DNA of 64,000 bases, taken from positions 1 to 64,000 of the forward strand of contig VHCL01000001.1 of assembly GCA_016871725.1 (NCBI GenBank), read 5' to 3'. The stretch is from Verrucomicrobiota bacterium (GTDB taxonomy: Bacteria > Verrucomicrobiota > Verrucomicrobiia > Opitutales > UBA953). The notes under the pieces were generated by a model. That model had not been told where the DNA came from. It saw only the letters and a program-made list of their open reading frames with translations, and searched no databases. Position 1 is the first letter of the stretch. Each line of letters starts with the position of its first letter. A program made the translations under genes and the position numbers. This document shows positions 7,994 to 15,938 of the stretch, piece after piece.

Positions 7994-9156
7994 CCACCCC
8001 CCTCAAGCGCATGTTCCAAGGCGCCCAGACCCAGGAAGCCGCCATGCTGCCCGGCAACCGCTTCTTCGTCCGCCGCCTCGCGGTCGAAGGCGAAGACGTC
8101 CCCGGCCAGGTGAACCTCGCGCTCGAGGCCGTGTCGCCCTTCCCGCTCGAGCAGATGCTCGTCGGCTTCGTCACCGCGACGGACGGCAAGCAGGTGCTGG
8201 CCTACGCCGCGCATCGCCGCCGGTTCACCGCGGAGGAAAGCTTCGCGTGGCCGGAGGACTGCCAGGTCGTCCCGGAATTCCTCGCGCTCTGCGGCCATCG
8301 GCCGGCCGGCGACGGCGTCGTCGTGCACCGCGGCGAAGAACGCCTGACCGCCCTGGCCTGGAAGGCCGGCGAAGAACTCCCCGCCGCGGTCGCCGTGGCC
8401 GAGCTCGCCGACACGGACGAAGCCGGCCTGGCCAAGGAGGCCGCCGCGCGCGCCGGCCTGCCGGCGGACGTCGCCGTCGAGACCGTGACCGGCGCCCTCT
8501 CCGGTTCGCTCGTCGAAGGCGCCCTCGTGCTGAAGCGCGAAGGCGACGGCACCTTCACCATCCCCAAGAAAGGCCTGGACGACTCCGACATCCGCGACAG
8601 CGACTTCCTGGCCGAACGCCGGAAGAAGGAGCGGCTCAACCTGCTCCTCTGGAACGCCGCCCGGCTCGGCGCGGCCGTGCTCGTGGTCTCGCTCCTGCTC
8701 GACATCGGCGCCTTCGTGATCGGGATGCGCTCCGGCACGCTCGAGGCCGCCAACGAGGCGCGGCGCCCGCTCGTCGAGGACATCCTCGAGTCGCAGAAGA
8801 TCACCGACCGCATCCTCGAGCTCGGGGTCAAGCGCCTGCTGCCCGTCGAGATGCTCGCGCTCGTGAACGAGAAGCGGCCCGCCACCGTCGAGTTCACCAA
8901 CGTGCACTGCGAGCTCAAGAAGCCCAAGGACAGCGTCCTGACGAAGCCGATCATGACCGTCGACGCCCGCACGCCGAACGCCGGCGACATCTCGGACTTC
9001 CTCAAGGCCGTGCAGGCGCTGCCGGAAGTCGAGTCCGTGACGAACAGCGAACCGCGCGTGCGCGAGACCTCCACCACCTTCCGCCTCGAGATCACCTTCC
9101 GCCAGGCCGCCCTCCTCAAGACGGCCGAAGCCGCCCCCGCCCCCCAAGCCCAATGA
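7990..9156 (+). CDS. gspL: Type II secretion assembly platform protein GspL/PilM-PilN-like
   Basis: This 388-residue protein has a long cytoplasmic part (about 1-220), one membrane segment (about 227-250, AARLGAAVLVVSLLLDIGAF), a predicted coiled region and a small periplasmic ferredoxin-like domain. That is the layout of GspL, which ties the GspE ATPase to the inner-membrane platform. The sequence is divergent and the actin-like fold is not obvious by eye, so the call depends on layout and position between gspK and the gspM-like gene. The start ATG 7990 overlaps the gspK stop. Confidence 0.7.
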   Translation: MTTPLKRMFQGAQTQEAAMLPGNRFFVRRLAVEGEDVPGQVNLALEAVSPFPLEQMLVGFVTATDGKQVLAYAAHRRRFTAEESFAWPEDCQVVPEFLALCGHRPAGDGVVVHRGEERLTALAWKAGEELPAAVAVAELADTDEAGLAKEAAARAGLPADVAVETVTGALSGSLVEGALVLKREGDGTFTIPKKGLDDSDIRDSDFLAERRKKERLNLLLWNAARLGAAVLVVSLLLDIGAFVIGMRSGTLEAANEARRPLVEDILESQKITDRILELGVKRLLPVEMLALVNEKRPATVEFTNVHCELKKPKDSVLTKPIMTVDARTPNAGDISDFLKAVQALPEVESVTNSEPRVRETSTTFRLEITFRQAALLKTAEAAPAPQAQ

Positions 9157-9710
9157 AGCACTTCTTCTTCAGCCTGAAACCCCGCGAACGCCTCATGGCG
9201 CTCGCCGCCCTCCTCGTGGCCGCGACCCTGTGGTCGACCGGCGCGTGGGCGCGCGTGCAGGGCGGTTGGGACGCGTGGCGCCTCCTCGAGGAGGACGCCC
9301 TCGCGCAGAAGGCCACCCTCGCCAAGGAGCGCGAGGTGCGCAACGCCACCGCGCTGGCCGTGCAGGGGCTCGACTCCGGGCATGGCTTCGATCCCGCCAA
9401 GCTCGTCGCCGAGGCCGTGACCGCGACGCGCGACGCCGGCCTGAACGCGAACACCGACGCCCCCAAGACGACCAAGACCGGGAAGTTCGCCGTGCACTCG
9501 CTGCAGTTCAGCTGCCGCAAGGCGGACCTCGCCAGCATCCTGCGCTTCTACGACAGCGTGAAGACGCGCGCGCCCTACCTCGCCATCGGCGACATGGTCC
9601 TGACCACCGAACGCGGCGGCAACGGCACCGTGACCTTCAAGGCGACGCTCACCGCGCTCGAACTCATCGGCCAGATCCCCAGCGGGGTGAAGGCGGAGGA
9701 AGGGAAGTAA
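9153..9710 (+). CDS. gspM: Type II secretion platform protein GspM-like
   Basis: This 185-residue bitopic membrane protein has a short basic cytoplasmic N-terminus, a membrane segment at about 15-33, a coiled-coil-like stretch, and a small periplasmic domain ending in a beta-strand pattern (NGTVTFKATLTALEL). The size and topology match GspM/PilO, the partner of GspL. It is the last gene of the plus-strand operon and overlaps gspL by 4 nt. A repeat-mosaic region follows immediately. The sequence itself is weakly conserved, so the call is mostly contextual. Confidence 0.65.
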   Translation: MKHFFFSLKPRERLMALAALLVAATLWSTGAWARVQGGWDAWRLLEEDALAQKATLAKEREVRNATALAVQGLDSGHGFDPAKLVAEAVTATRDAGLNANTDAPKTTKTGKFAVHSLQFSCRKADLASILRFYDSVKTRAPYLAIGDMVLTTERGGNGTVTFKATLTALELIGQIPSGVKAEEGK

Positions 9711-10104
9711 AGGGCGCGAGGGCCGGTGGGCGCGAGGGCACGAGCAAGAGGCCCGGAGGCTCAGAGGCTCGGTTGACCAGAGCGCGACGGAGCCGCGAGG
9801 GGGCAAGCTGGCACGGGGACACGGGGACATGGGGATGATGCAGCGCAAAGGTGCAACTGCGGCGGAGCCGCGTGCAAAAGTGCAAAGGTGGGAGACAAGA
9901 GCGCGAGGGGTGGCGTGGGCGGTCAGGAGCCTGGCCAGGATATGAATCTCACCCGGTGCCCGCACCGACGCCTGATAAGCCGAACCGGAGACCTGAGGGC
10001 CGAGACCTGGGGCCCGAAGATGATCCCACGTTTGCACCTTTGCACAGGCCGAAGGCCGGTTCGCACTTCTGCACTCAGGACCGCACGGGGTGCGGCCCCT
10101 ACCC
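9711..10104. repeat. Repeat-mosaic intergenic region 1 (between convergent gspM and gspF)
   Basis: This 394-base spacer has no credible gene. It is built from modules that recur elsewhere in the window: module A (9746-9782, GGCCCGGAGGCTC core), module B (9780-9803, a GCGCGnnGGAGCCGCGAGG hairpin) and module C (9801-9834, GGCACGGGGACACGGGGAC). Module D is present at 9843-9891, with GTGCAAA-type heptamers flanking the hairpin GCGGC-GGA-GCCGC at 9859-9871. An inverted D copy lies at 10030-10074 with hairpin GGCC-GAA-GGCC. Module G (10081-10103) is CCGCAC-GGG-GTGCGG followed by CCCCTACC. Module G ends directly at the gspF stop codon. Confidence 0.8.
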
Positions 10105-11337
10105 TCAGAAGCGGAAGCTGGAGCTGACCTCGAAGACGGCGGCGACGATCGCGAAGGCGATGAAGGCGACGAACGAGAAGGCGGCGACGAGGACCGAGGC
10201 GGAGATCGTCTGCGAGATCGTGCCGAGCCAGCGGTCGAGCTCGGCGCGGTAGGAGCGCGAGATGTCGCGGAGGCCGGGCGCCAGGTTGCCGGTCTGTTCG
10301 GCGACGGCGACGCGGTCGAGGAGCAGGCGCGGGAAATAGCCCGTGCGGGCGAGGGCCTTCGAGAGGCTGTCGCCTTCGAGCACGCGGTCGGTCGCCTCGC
10401 GGAGCTGCTGGCGGAGGGCGCGGTTCGGGGCGGTCTTCTCGGCGAGGCGGAGGGCCTCGGCGGTCGTGATGCCGTTCTCGAGGAGCACCGCGAGCGTGTG
10501 GCAGAAGTTGAGGACCGAGACGCGCATCACGAAGGAACCGGCGAGCGGCACCTTCAGGAGCAGGCCGTCGGAGGCCAGCCGGCCTTCCTCCGTCTTGCGC
10601 CAGCGGGCGACGCCGACGACCGTGAGCACCGCGAGCACCAGGAAGACCGGCCCGACGACGACGAAGACGTCGGCGAAGGTCATCAGCAGCTTCGTGGAGA
10701 GCGGCAGCTTGCCGCCGAGGGAGGTGAGGAGCGTCTGCAGGCGCGGCAGCAGGAAGAGCACGAAGAAGATCACCACGCCGACGGCGACCACGCAGATGAA
10801 GAGCGGGTAGGCCATCGCGCTGATGAGCTTGCGCTTGAATTCCTTCTGCTCCGTGAAGTGGGTGATCAGCCGCTCGAGGACGTCGCGGATGTTGCCGGTC
10901 GCCTCGCCGGCGGCGATGAGGTTGAGCGTCTGGCCGTCGAAGACCTGCGGGTAGGCGCCCATCGCGGCGGAGAGGCTCTGGCCTTCGCCGAGCTTGGCCC
11001 AGATCCCGGCGCAGAGCGCGCGGAGGCGGGACTTCTGGAGGCGGAGGGCGAGGAGGCGGAGCGATTCGCCGGCGGACATCCCCGAGCGGACCAGGTCGGC
11101 CATCGCCTCGAGGAACGGCAGGCACTCGGCCTCGGTCGGGAGGAGGTCCTTGTCGTCCGGACCGCCTTCGCGGGCGGACTCCTTGGCGCGGACGGCGGCG
11201 CCGGCCTCCTCGACCTTGAGCGGCTTGAGGCCGCGGGCCTGGAGCCGGCGGAGGGCGTCGCGGCGCGCGGGGGCCTCGAGGGTGCCTTCGGTCACGGCGC
11301 CGGCGGCGTCGCGCGCGGTGTAGTTGAAGACGGCCAT
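10105..11337 (-). CDS. gspF: Type II secretion inner-membrane protein GspF
   Basis: This 410-residue polytopic protein contains two T2SSF domains, each with the family pattern (LPFLEAMADLVRSGMSAGES at about 63-82, then FCHTLAVLLENGITTAEAL). It has three membrane segments, at about 170-190, 220-240 and the C-terminus. GspF is the inner-membrane platform that couples the GspE ATPase to pseudopilus assembly. The N-terminal YTARDAAGAVTEGTLEA stretch is also typical. It is the last gene of the minus-strand gspD-E-F operon, 7 nt after gspE. Length and start ATG are normal. Confidence 0.95.
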   Translation of the reverse strand: MAVFNYTARDAAGAVTEGTLEAPARRDALRRLQARGLKPLKVEEAGAAVRAKESAREGGPDDKDLLPTEAECLPFLEAMADLVRSGMSAGESLRLLALRLQKSRLRALCAGIWAKLGEGQSLSAAMGAYPQVFDGQTLNLIAAGEATGNIRDVLERLITHFTEQKEFKRKLISAMAYPLFICVVAVGVVIFFVLFLLPRLQTLLTSLGGKLPLSTKLLMTFADVFVVVGPVFLVLAVLTVVGVARWRKTEEGRLASDGLLLKVPLAGSFVMRVSVLNFCHTLAVLLENGITTAEALRLAEKTAPNRALRQQLREATDRVLEGDSLSKALARTGYFPRLLLDRVAVAEQTGNLAPGLRDISRSYRAELDRWLGTISQTISASVLVAAFSFVAFIAFAIVAAVFEVSSSFRF

Positions 11338-11344
11338 CGCGGCG

Positions 11345-13027
11345 TTACTCGTTCGAGCTCAGGTTGCGGATGAGCTCGTCGATGGTCGTGAGCCCGGCGG
11401 CGACCTTGAGCCAGCCCGCCTTGGCGAGGGGGCGCATGCCGAGGGCGATCGCCTTCTCCGTGAGCTCGCGGTTGGAGATGCGGGTGATGATGAGGTCGTG
11501 GAGCGGCTTCGGATGGAAGATCTCGAAGACCCCGACGCGGCCGCGGTAGCCGGTGCCGCGGCACTTGCGGCAGCCGACGGCCTCCTTGAGCGACGGCACG
11601 TCCTGCAGGTAGGACTCGTCCATGCCGAGGGTGGCGAGGGCCGGCACGAGCTTCGCGCGGTCGACGGGGACGGTCTTGGCGCAGTCGGGGCAGAGGCGGC
11701 GGACGAGGCGCTGGGCGATGACCAGCTCGACGGCGGAGCCGACGAGGAAGGGCTCGACGCCCATGTCGATGAGGCGCGTGATGGCGCCCGGGGCGTCGTT
11801 GGTGTGGAGGGTCGAGAAGACCAGGTGGCCCGTGAGGGAGGCGCGGATGGAGATCTCGGCCGTCTCGAGGTCGCGGATCTCGCCGACCATGATCACGTCG
11901 GGGTCCTGGCGCAGCGTGCTGCGGAGGGCGCCGGCGAAGGTCAGGCCGATCTCGGCGCGGGTCTGCACCTGGTTGGCGCCGGGCACCTCGTACTCGATCG
12001 GGTCTTCGATCGTCACGATGCGGATGTCGGGCGAGTTGATGGCCTGGAGGAAGGCGTTGAGCGTCGTCGACTTGCCGGAGCCCGTCGGGCCGGTCACCAG
12101 GATGATGCCGTGCGGGTAGTCGAGGACCTTGCGGACGGCGGCCTGCTCCTCGGCGTTCATGCCGATGCGGTCCATGTTGTAGGCCTCCTTGCGCTGGTTG
12201 AGGAGACGGAGCGAGACCGACTCCGCGTAGATCGTCGGGATGGTCGAGACGCGGATATCGAGCACGTTCTTGCCGTCGCGGAAGTTGATGCGGCCGTCCT
12301 GCGGGAGGCGGCGCTCGGAGATGTTGAGGCGCGCCATGATCTTCAGGCGCGAGATGATCGCGTCCTGGAAGCGGGCGAGGTTGTCGGGGAGCGGGATCGG
12401 GATGAGGATGCCGTCGACGCGGTAGCGGATGCGCAGGTTGTTCTCCTGCGGCTCGAAGTGGACGTCGGTCGCGCCTTCGGCGACGGCCTGCGTGAGGACC
12501 TCGGTGACGAAGCGGACGACGGCGGCGTCCTGGTCGGCCTCGTCGGACGCGGCGACCTCGGCCACGGGGAGGTCGTCGCCTTCGTCCTCGAGGCTGCCGG
12601 AACCCACGCCGTAGTTCTCGTTGATGAGGGCGGCGACGCGTTCGGGCGGGGCGAGGTACCACTGCGGGCGGCGGGCGGCGAAGGTCGCGACCCAGTCGGC
12701 CGTGTCGGTGTCGGGCGGGAGCGCGGTCACGAGGCGGAGGCGGCCCGCTTCGCCGCCGGGGAGGAGCGTCGGGACGACCTGCGCCTCGGAGGCGATGCGC
12801 GCCGGCAGGACCTTCATGCCGTCGGGATCGATGGCGGGTTCCTCGAGGACCTCGAGGCCCGTGAGGCGGGCGAGCTCGGCGAGGAGCGCGGCCTCGTCGA
12901 GGCCGAGGGCCTGGGCGAGGAACTTGAAGCGGGCCTCGCGCGGCGTCTCCGCGAACGTGGCGCGGGCCTCGTCGGTCAGGCGCTCGGCGAGGGCCGAGGG
13001 CAGTCCGTGCCGGTCGACGGTCAGCAT
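11345..13027 (-). CDS. gspE: Type II secretion ATPase GspE
   Basis: This 560-residue cytoplasmic ATPase powers pseudopilus extension. An N-terminal GspE/PilB domain (about 20-140) precedes the ATPase core. The core has Walker A GPTGSGKST (313-321), the Asp box EDPIEYEVPG (341-350), a Walker B-like DPDVIMVGEIRD (375-386) and the His box HLVFSTLHTND (401-411). A zinc site is formed by two CxxC pairs, C446/C449 and C486/C489, as in GspE and PilB. It lies between gspD and gspF with spacings of 1 nt and 7 nt, indicating one transcript. All catalytic elements are present. Confidence 0.96.
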   Translation of the reverse strand: MLTVDRHGLPSALAERLTDEARATFAETPREARFKFLAQALGLDEAALLAELARLTGLEVLEEPAIDPDGMKVLPARIASEAQVVPTLLPGGEAGRLRLVTALPPDTDTADWVATFAARRPQWYLAPPERVAALINENYGVGSGSLEDEGDDLPVAEVAASDEADQDAAVVRFVTEVLTQAVAEGATDVHFEPQENNLRIRYRVDGILIPIPLPDNLARFQDAIISRLKIMARLNISERRLPQDGRINFRDGKNVLDIRVSTIPTIYAESVSLRLLNQRKEAYNMDRIGMNAEEQAAVRKVLDYPHGIILVTGPTGSGKSTTLNAFLQAINSPDIRIVTIEDPIEYEVPGANQVQTRAEIGLTFAGALRSTLRQDPDVIMVGEIRDLETAEISIRASLTGHLVFSTLHTNDAPGAITRLIDMGVEPFLVGSAVELVIAQRLVRRLCPDCAKTVPVDRAKLVPALATLGMDESYLQDVPSLKEAVGCRKCRGTGYRGRVGVFEIFHPKPLHDLIITRISNRELTEKAIALGMRPLAKAGWLKVAAGLTTIDELIRNLSSNE

Positions 13028-13028
13028 G

Positions 13029-15161
13029 TCACTTCTGGGCCGGGGCGGCGGAGGCCTTGCCGGGGACGTTCTCGAGGGCCTTCTTGGCCTCGGGTCCGAG
13101 GGCGCTGGCGGTGGCGCGGCTGATGGCGTCGAGGTTGTCGACGGCCGAGCCGTTGAGCACGTAAGGGCGGAGGAAGATGATCAGCTCCTGCTTCTCCTCG
13201 AGGACGGTGGACGAACCCAGGAGGTCGCCGAGGAACGGGATGGGGCCGAGGCGGGAGGTGGACTGCGTCTCGATGGTGCGCTGCAGGCCGCCGAGGACGA
13301 CGATCTCGCCGCTCATCGCGCTCACGAAGGAGTCGGTCGTGCGGCGGCCGATGATCGGCTGGTCGTTGCCGTCGAGGCGCACGCTGCCGAGGATGTCCTC
13401 GACCGACTGGGAGACCTGGAGCTGCACGGCGCCGTCCTTGCCGATGAGCGGCAGGACCTTGAGCTGGATGCCGATGTCGCGCTGCGAGACCTGGGAGGTC
13501 ACCTGGCCCGTCTGCGGGGCGATGGTGGCGCCGGTGATGACGGGGCGGGATTCGCCGACGAAGATCGTGGCCTCCTTGTTATGGGTGGTCGTGACCGCGG
13601 GCACCGAGAGCACCTTGAGGTCGCTCTTGCGCGGCGTGGTGGTGAGGCCGATCGTGGCGCTCAGGTCGTTGGTCGCGGTGTTGAACGTGCCCTGCGAGGC
13701 GATGACCTGGGTGTTGTTCGGCCCCAGCGTGGTGTTGGTCGTGGCGGGGGCGCCGTTGACGCCGAAGCCGGCGCCGGTGCCGCCGATGCCGACGAGCTTG
13801 CCGTTGTTGACCGTCAGGCCGAGCGTATTGAAGCCGTTGGTCTCGTTGTCGGAGAGCTTGACCTCGACGATCACGACCTCGATGCGCACCTGCGGGAGGA
13901 CGATGTCGACCTTCTCGATGAGCTCGTGGAGCAGGCGGAGGTCGTCGTTGGTGCCGGAGACCACGACGGAGTTGCTGCGGACGTCGGGGAGGACGGTGAG
14001 GTTGCTGCTGAACTCGTCGGCGCCCATCTGGGAGGCGCCGGCGGCGGCGGCGGCCGTCGCGGCGGTCGTCGGGGTCGGCGTCGGGGCGCGGTTGAGGGTC
14101 GTGTTGCGGACGGAATTGCCGGCGCGGGCGGCGGCGGTCGTCTGGCCGGTGACGAGGGAGGTCACGAGCGTGGCGACCTGCTGGGCGTCGGCGTGGCGGA
14201 GGAAGATGACGTCCGTCTTCGTGTTCGGATTGGACTTCTGGTCGAGCGTCTCGATGAGCTTGTCGAAGAAGTCATGCTGGTCGGCCGAGCCCATGAGCAG
14301 GACCCGGTTGGTGCGCTCGTCGGCGAGGAAGGTCGTGCCGGTGCTGAGGCGGAACGGCGCGCCGCCGGAGACGGTGGCGGGCGAGCGGAGCATCGACGTC
14401 AGCTTGTTGACCATGTCGGTCGCCATCGCGTTCTTGAGCGGGTAGCTCTTGGTGACGACGAGGTCGAGCTGGGGCCGGTCGATCTGGGCGGTCAGCGTCT
14501 CGATCTTCTGGAGGTTCGAGACCGAGTCCGTGATCATCAGCGCGTTGTTGCGGCCGAAGTAGACGGGGGGAGAAGCCAGCGTGGTGTTGAGGCTCGAGGC
14601 GATCTGGGCGACGAGCTCCTGGGCGTTGGCGTGCTTGAGCGTGAAGATCTTGGTGGCGATGCGGCCGCTCGGGGGCAGCGCGAGGACGGAACCCGTGATG
14701 AGCTGGGGCGACTCGGCCTTGGCGACGAGGTTGGGGACGACCTTGAGGAACTTGTCGCCCTGCTGGATGACGGCGATGCCGTTGAGATTGAGCAGCGTCT
14801 CGAGGGCGAGGAGGGCTTCGTCGCGGGTGATCGAGGCCGGCAGCGAGAGCGTGTACACGCTGGCGGGGAGGGCTTGCGGACGGAGGATGGACTTGCCGGT
14901 CCAGCGCTGCATCAGGTCGAGGACCTGGGCGACGGTCTCATCCCGCAGGATGACCGGACCGATCTGGTCGGAACCGCTGAGGCCGGGAAGCGGGACGGCG
15001 CCGGCGACGCCAGGGACCACCGTCGGCGCGGCGGGGGCCGCGGGGGCGGTCGGCGCGGCTTGCCCGAAGCCCACGAGGGGGGCGGACGCGGCGGCCAGCA
15101 ACAGGCAGAAAATGGGCACAGCGGCCCGCCGTTGACGAGGGTGGAAAGTAGGGCTGGTCAC
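13029..15161 (-). CDS. gspD: Type II secretion secretin GspD
   Basis: This 710-residue outer-membrane secretin forms the exit channel. A signal peptide (about 1-33) is followed by N-domain repeats (for example IFTLKHANAQELVAQI and VIFLRHADAQQVATLV) separated by Ala/Thr-rich linkers. The C-terminal secretin domain carries VVVLGGLQR-type and LGPIPFLGDLLGSS motifs near 625-655. The start is GTG 15161, since no in-frame ATG lies nearer with a better signal sequence. Only 1 nt separates its stop from gspE. No pilotin gene is visible. Confidence 0.93.
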   Translation of the reverse strand: MTSPTFHPRQRRAAVPIFCLLLAAASAPLVGFGQAAPTAPAAPAAPTVVPGVAGAVPLPGLSGSDQIGPVILRDETVAQVLDLMQRWTGKSILRPQALPASVYTLSLPASITRDEALLALETLLNLNGIAVIQQGDKFLKVVPNLVAKAESPQLITGSVLALPPSGRIATKIFTLKHANAQELVAQIASSLNTTLASPPVYFGRNNALMITDSVSNLQKIETLTAQIDRPQLDLVVTKSYPLKNAMATDMVNKLTSMLRSPATVSGGAPFRLSTGTTFLADERTNRVLLMGSADQHDFFDKLIETLDQKSNPNTKTDVIFLRHADAQQVATLVTSLVTGQTTAAARAGNSVRNTTLNRAPTPTPTTAATAAAAAGASQMGADEFSSNLTVLPDVRSNSVVVSGTNDDLRLLHELIEKVDIVLPQVRIEVVIVEVKLSDNETNGFNTLGLTVNNGKLVGIGGTGAGFGVNGAPATTNTTLGPNNTQVIASQGTFNTATNDLSATIGLTTTPRKSDLKVLSVPAVTTTHNKEATIFVGESRPVITGATIAPQTGQVTSQVSQRDIGIQLKVLPLIGKDGAVQLQVSQSVEDILGSVRLDGNDQPIIGRRTTDSFVSAMSGEIVVLGGLQRTIETQSTSRLGPIPFLGDLLGSSTVLEEKQELIIFLRPYVLNGSAVDNLDAISRATASALGPEAKKALENVPGKASAAPAQK

Positions 15162-15352
15162 GGGTGTAAGAAGGGGTACGGCTTGATAACACCCATTAGG
15201 AGGAATAGTTCGACGAAAAATCGGCTTTTGAGAGGTTTATTCGAAGGCTAAGCCTACCAGCGCCAGCGAGATACCCTACGAAGGTGAACATATTTTCACC
15301 TTTTGCTTGCCGACCCGCGTCAGAAAAGCCAAAACTTGGTCGTTAAGCCCCT
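15162..15352. promoter_or_regulatory. Divergent gspD / hypothetical gene spacer
   Basis: This 191-base AT-richer spacer lies between gspD (minus) and the gene at 15353 (plus), so it should contain both promoters. At 15281-15302 it has a perfect 8-bp inverted repeat, AAGGTGAA-CATATT-TTCACCTT, followed by TTGC. On the plus strand it lies about 50 nt upstream of the start codon, and on the minus strand about 120 nt upstream of gspD. It could be an operator for a dimeric regulator or a transcript-end hairpin. I see no convincing -35/-10 pair. Confidence 0.45.
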
Positions 15353-15892
15353 ATGCGTGAAGATTTCCCCGACTGGCTGGGCAAGCCACCTCTCCGCGGA
15401 ACCGACCAGTGGGAAGCCTGGCTGACCAAGTGGCGCCGCTATGCCAAGGTCGAGCTGCGGGACGCGGCGGCCGACGACCCGGAATATGATTTCGGCCTGC
15501 TGACACCCGAGGAGCGCTGGCGCGTGGCCTTGGCTCTCCAGATCAAAGCCCAGATCGAGGCCGGCCGGCAGAACGTCCCCGTGGCCGTGTCCTTCGTCGG
15601 CGGCCGGAAAGTCAGCGACCTCGAACATGCCGGCGTCGTCGCCTGGCAGGTGGGGCGCTCGGTCGTCGCGCCGATCCCCGACGAAGCCTTCACGGCCGCG
15701 CTCGAGTGGAGCAACGCGCGGGAGAACCCGCGGCGTCGCCGGATCTCGCACGCCATCCGCTACGGCTTCCTCGCGGGGCTGGGCGGCGAGGCCGCCGCGC
15801 CGGCATGGTCGTCGCCGGACTACGTCGCGGCCTACGAAGCCGCGTGGGAGCTCGGCAACGCGCAGGCCATCGAGACGGACCCGCGGGGATAG
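15353..15892 (+). CDS. Conserved-looking hypothetical protein
   Basis: I do not recognise this 179-residue protein. It has no signal peptide and no membrane segment, is rich in Trp and charged residues (for example WLTKWRRYAKVELRD), and looks like a compact soluble cytoplasmic domain. The codon use matches the neighbouring genes and a start ATG follows the divergent spacer, which supports a real gene. It lies 46 nt upstream of rmuC on the same strand and may be cotranscribed with it. A hairpin closed by GAAAGCC and GGCTTTC (about 15898-15930) sits between them. No function is proposed. Confidence 0.7.
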   Translation: MREDFPDWLGKPPLRGTDQWEAWLTKWRRYAKVELRDAAADDPEYDFGLLTPEERWRVALALQIKAQIEAGRQNVPVAVSFVGGRKVSDLEHAGVVAWQVGRSVVAPIPDEAFTAALEWSNARENPRRRRISHAIRYGFLAGLGGEAAAPAWSSPDYVAAYEAAWELGNAQAIETDPRG

Positions 15893-15938
15893 GTTGCGGA
15901 AAGCCCGCCCGCGGGCAGAGTGGCTTTCTCTAAGACCC

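Noticed and set aside
9923-11125. A 400-codon frame crossing repeat region 1 into gspF on the minus strand
   Set aside because: It is out of frame with gspF, begins in gene-free repeat DNA at one end, and has low-complexity Arg/Pro-rich content.
12621-15251. An 876-codon open frame on the plus strand, opposite gspE and gspD
   Set aside because: It is an antisense shadow of the high-GC3 codon bias in gspE/gspD. The product is low-complexity (Ala, Gly, Arg, Asp) with no domain, and the opposite strand holds two well-recognised T2SS genes.
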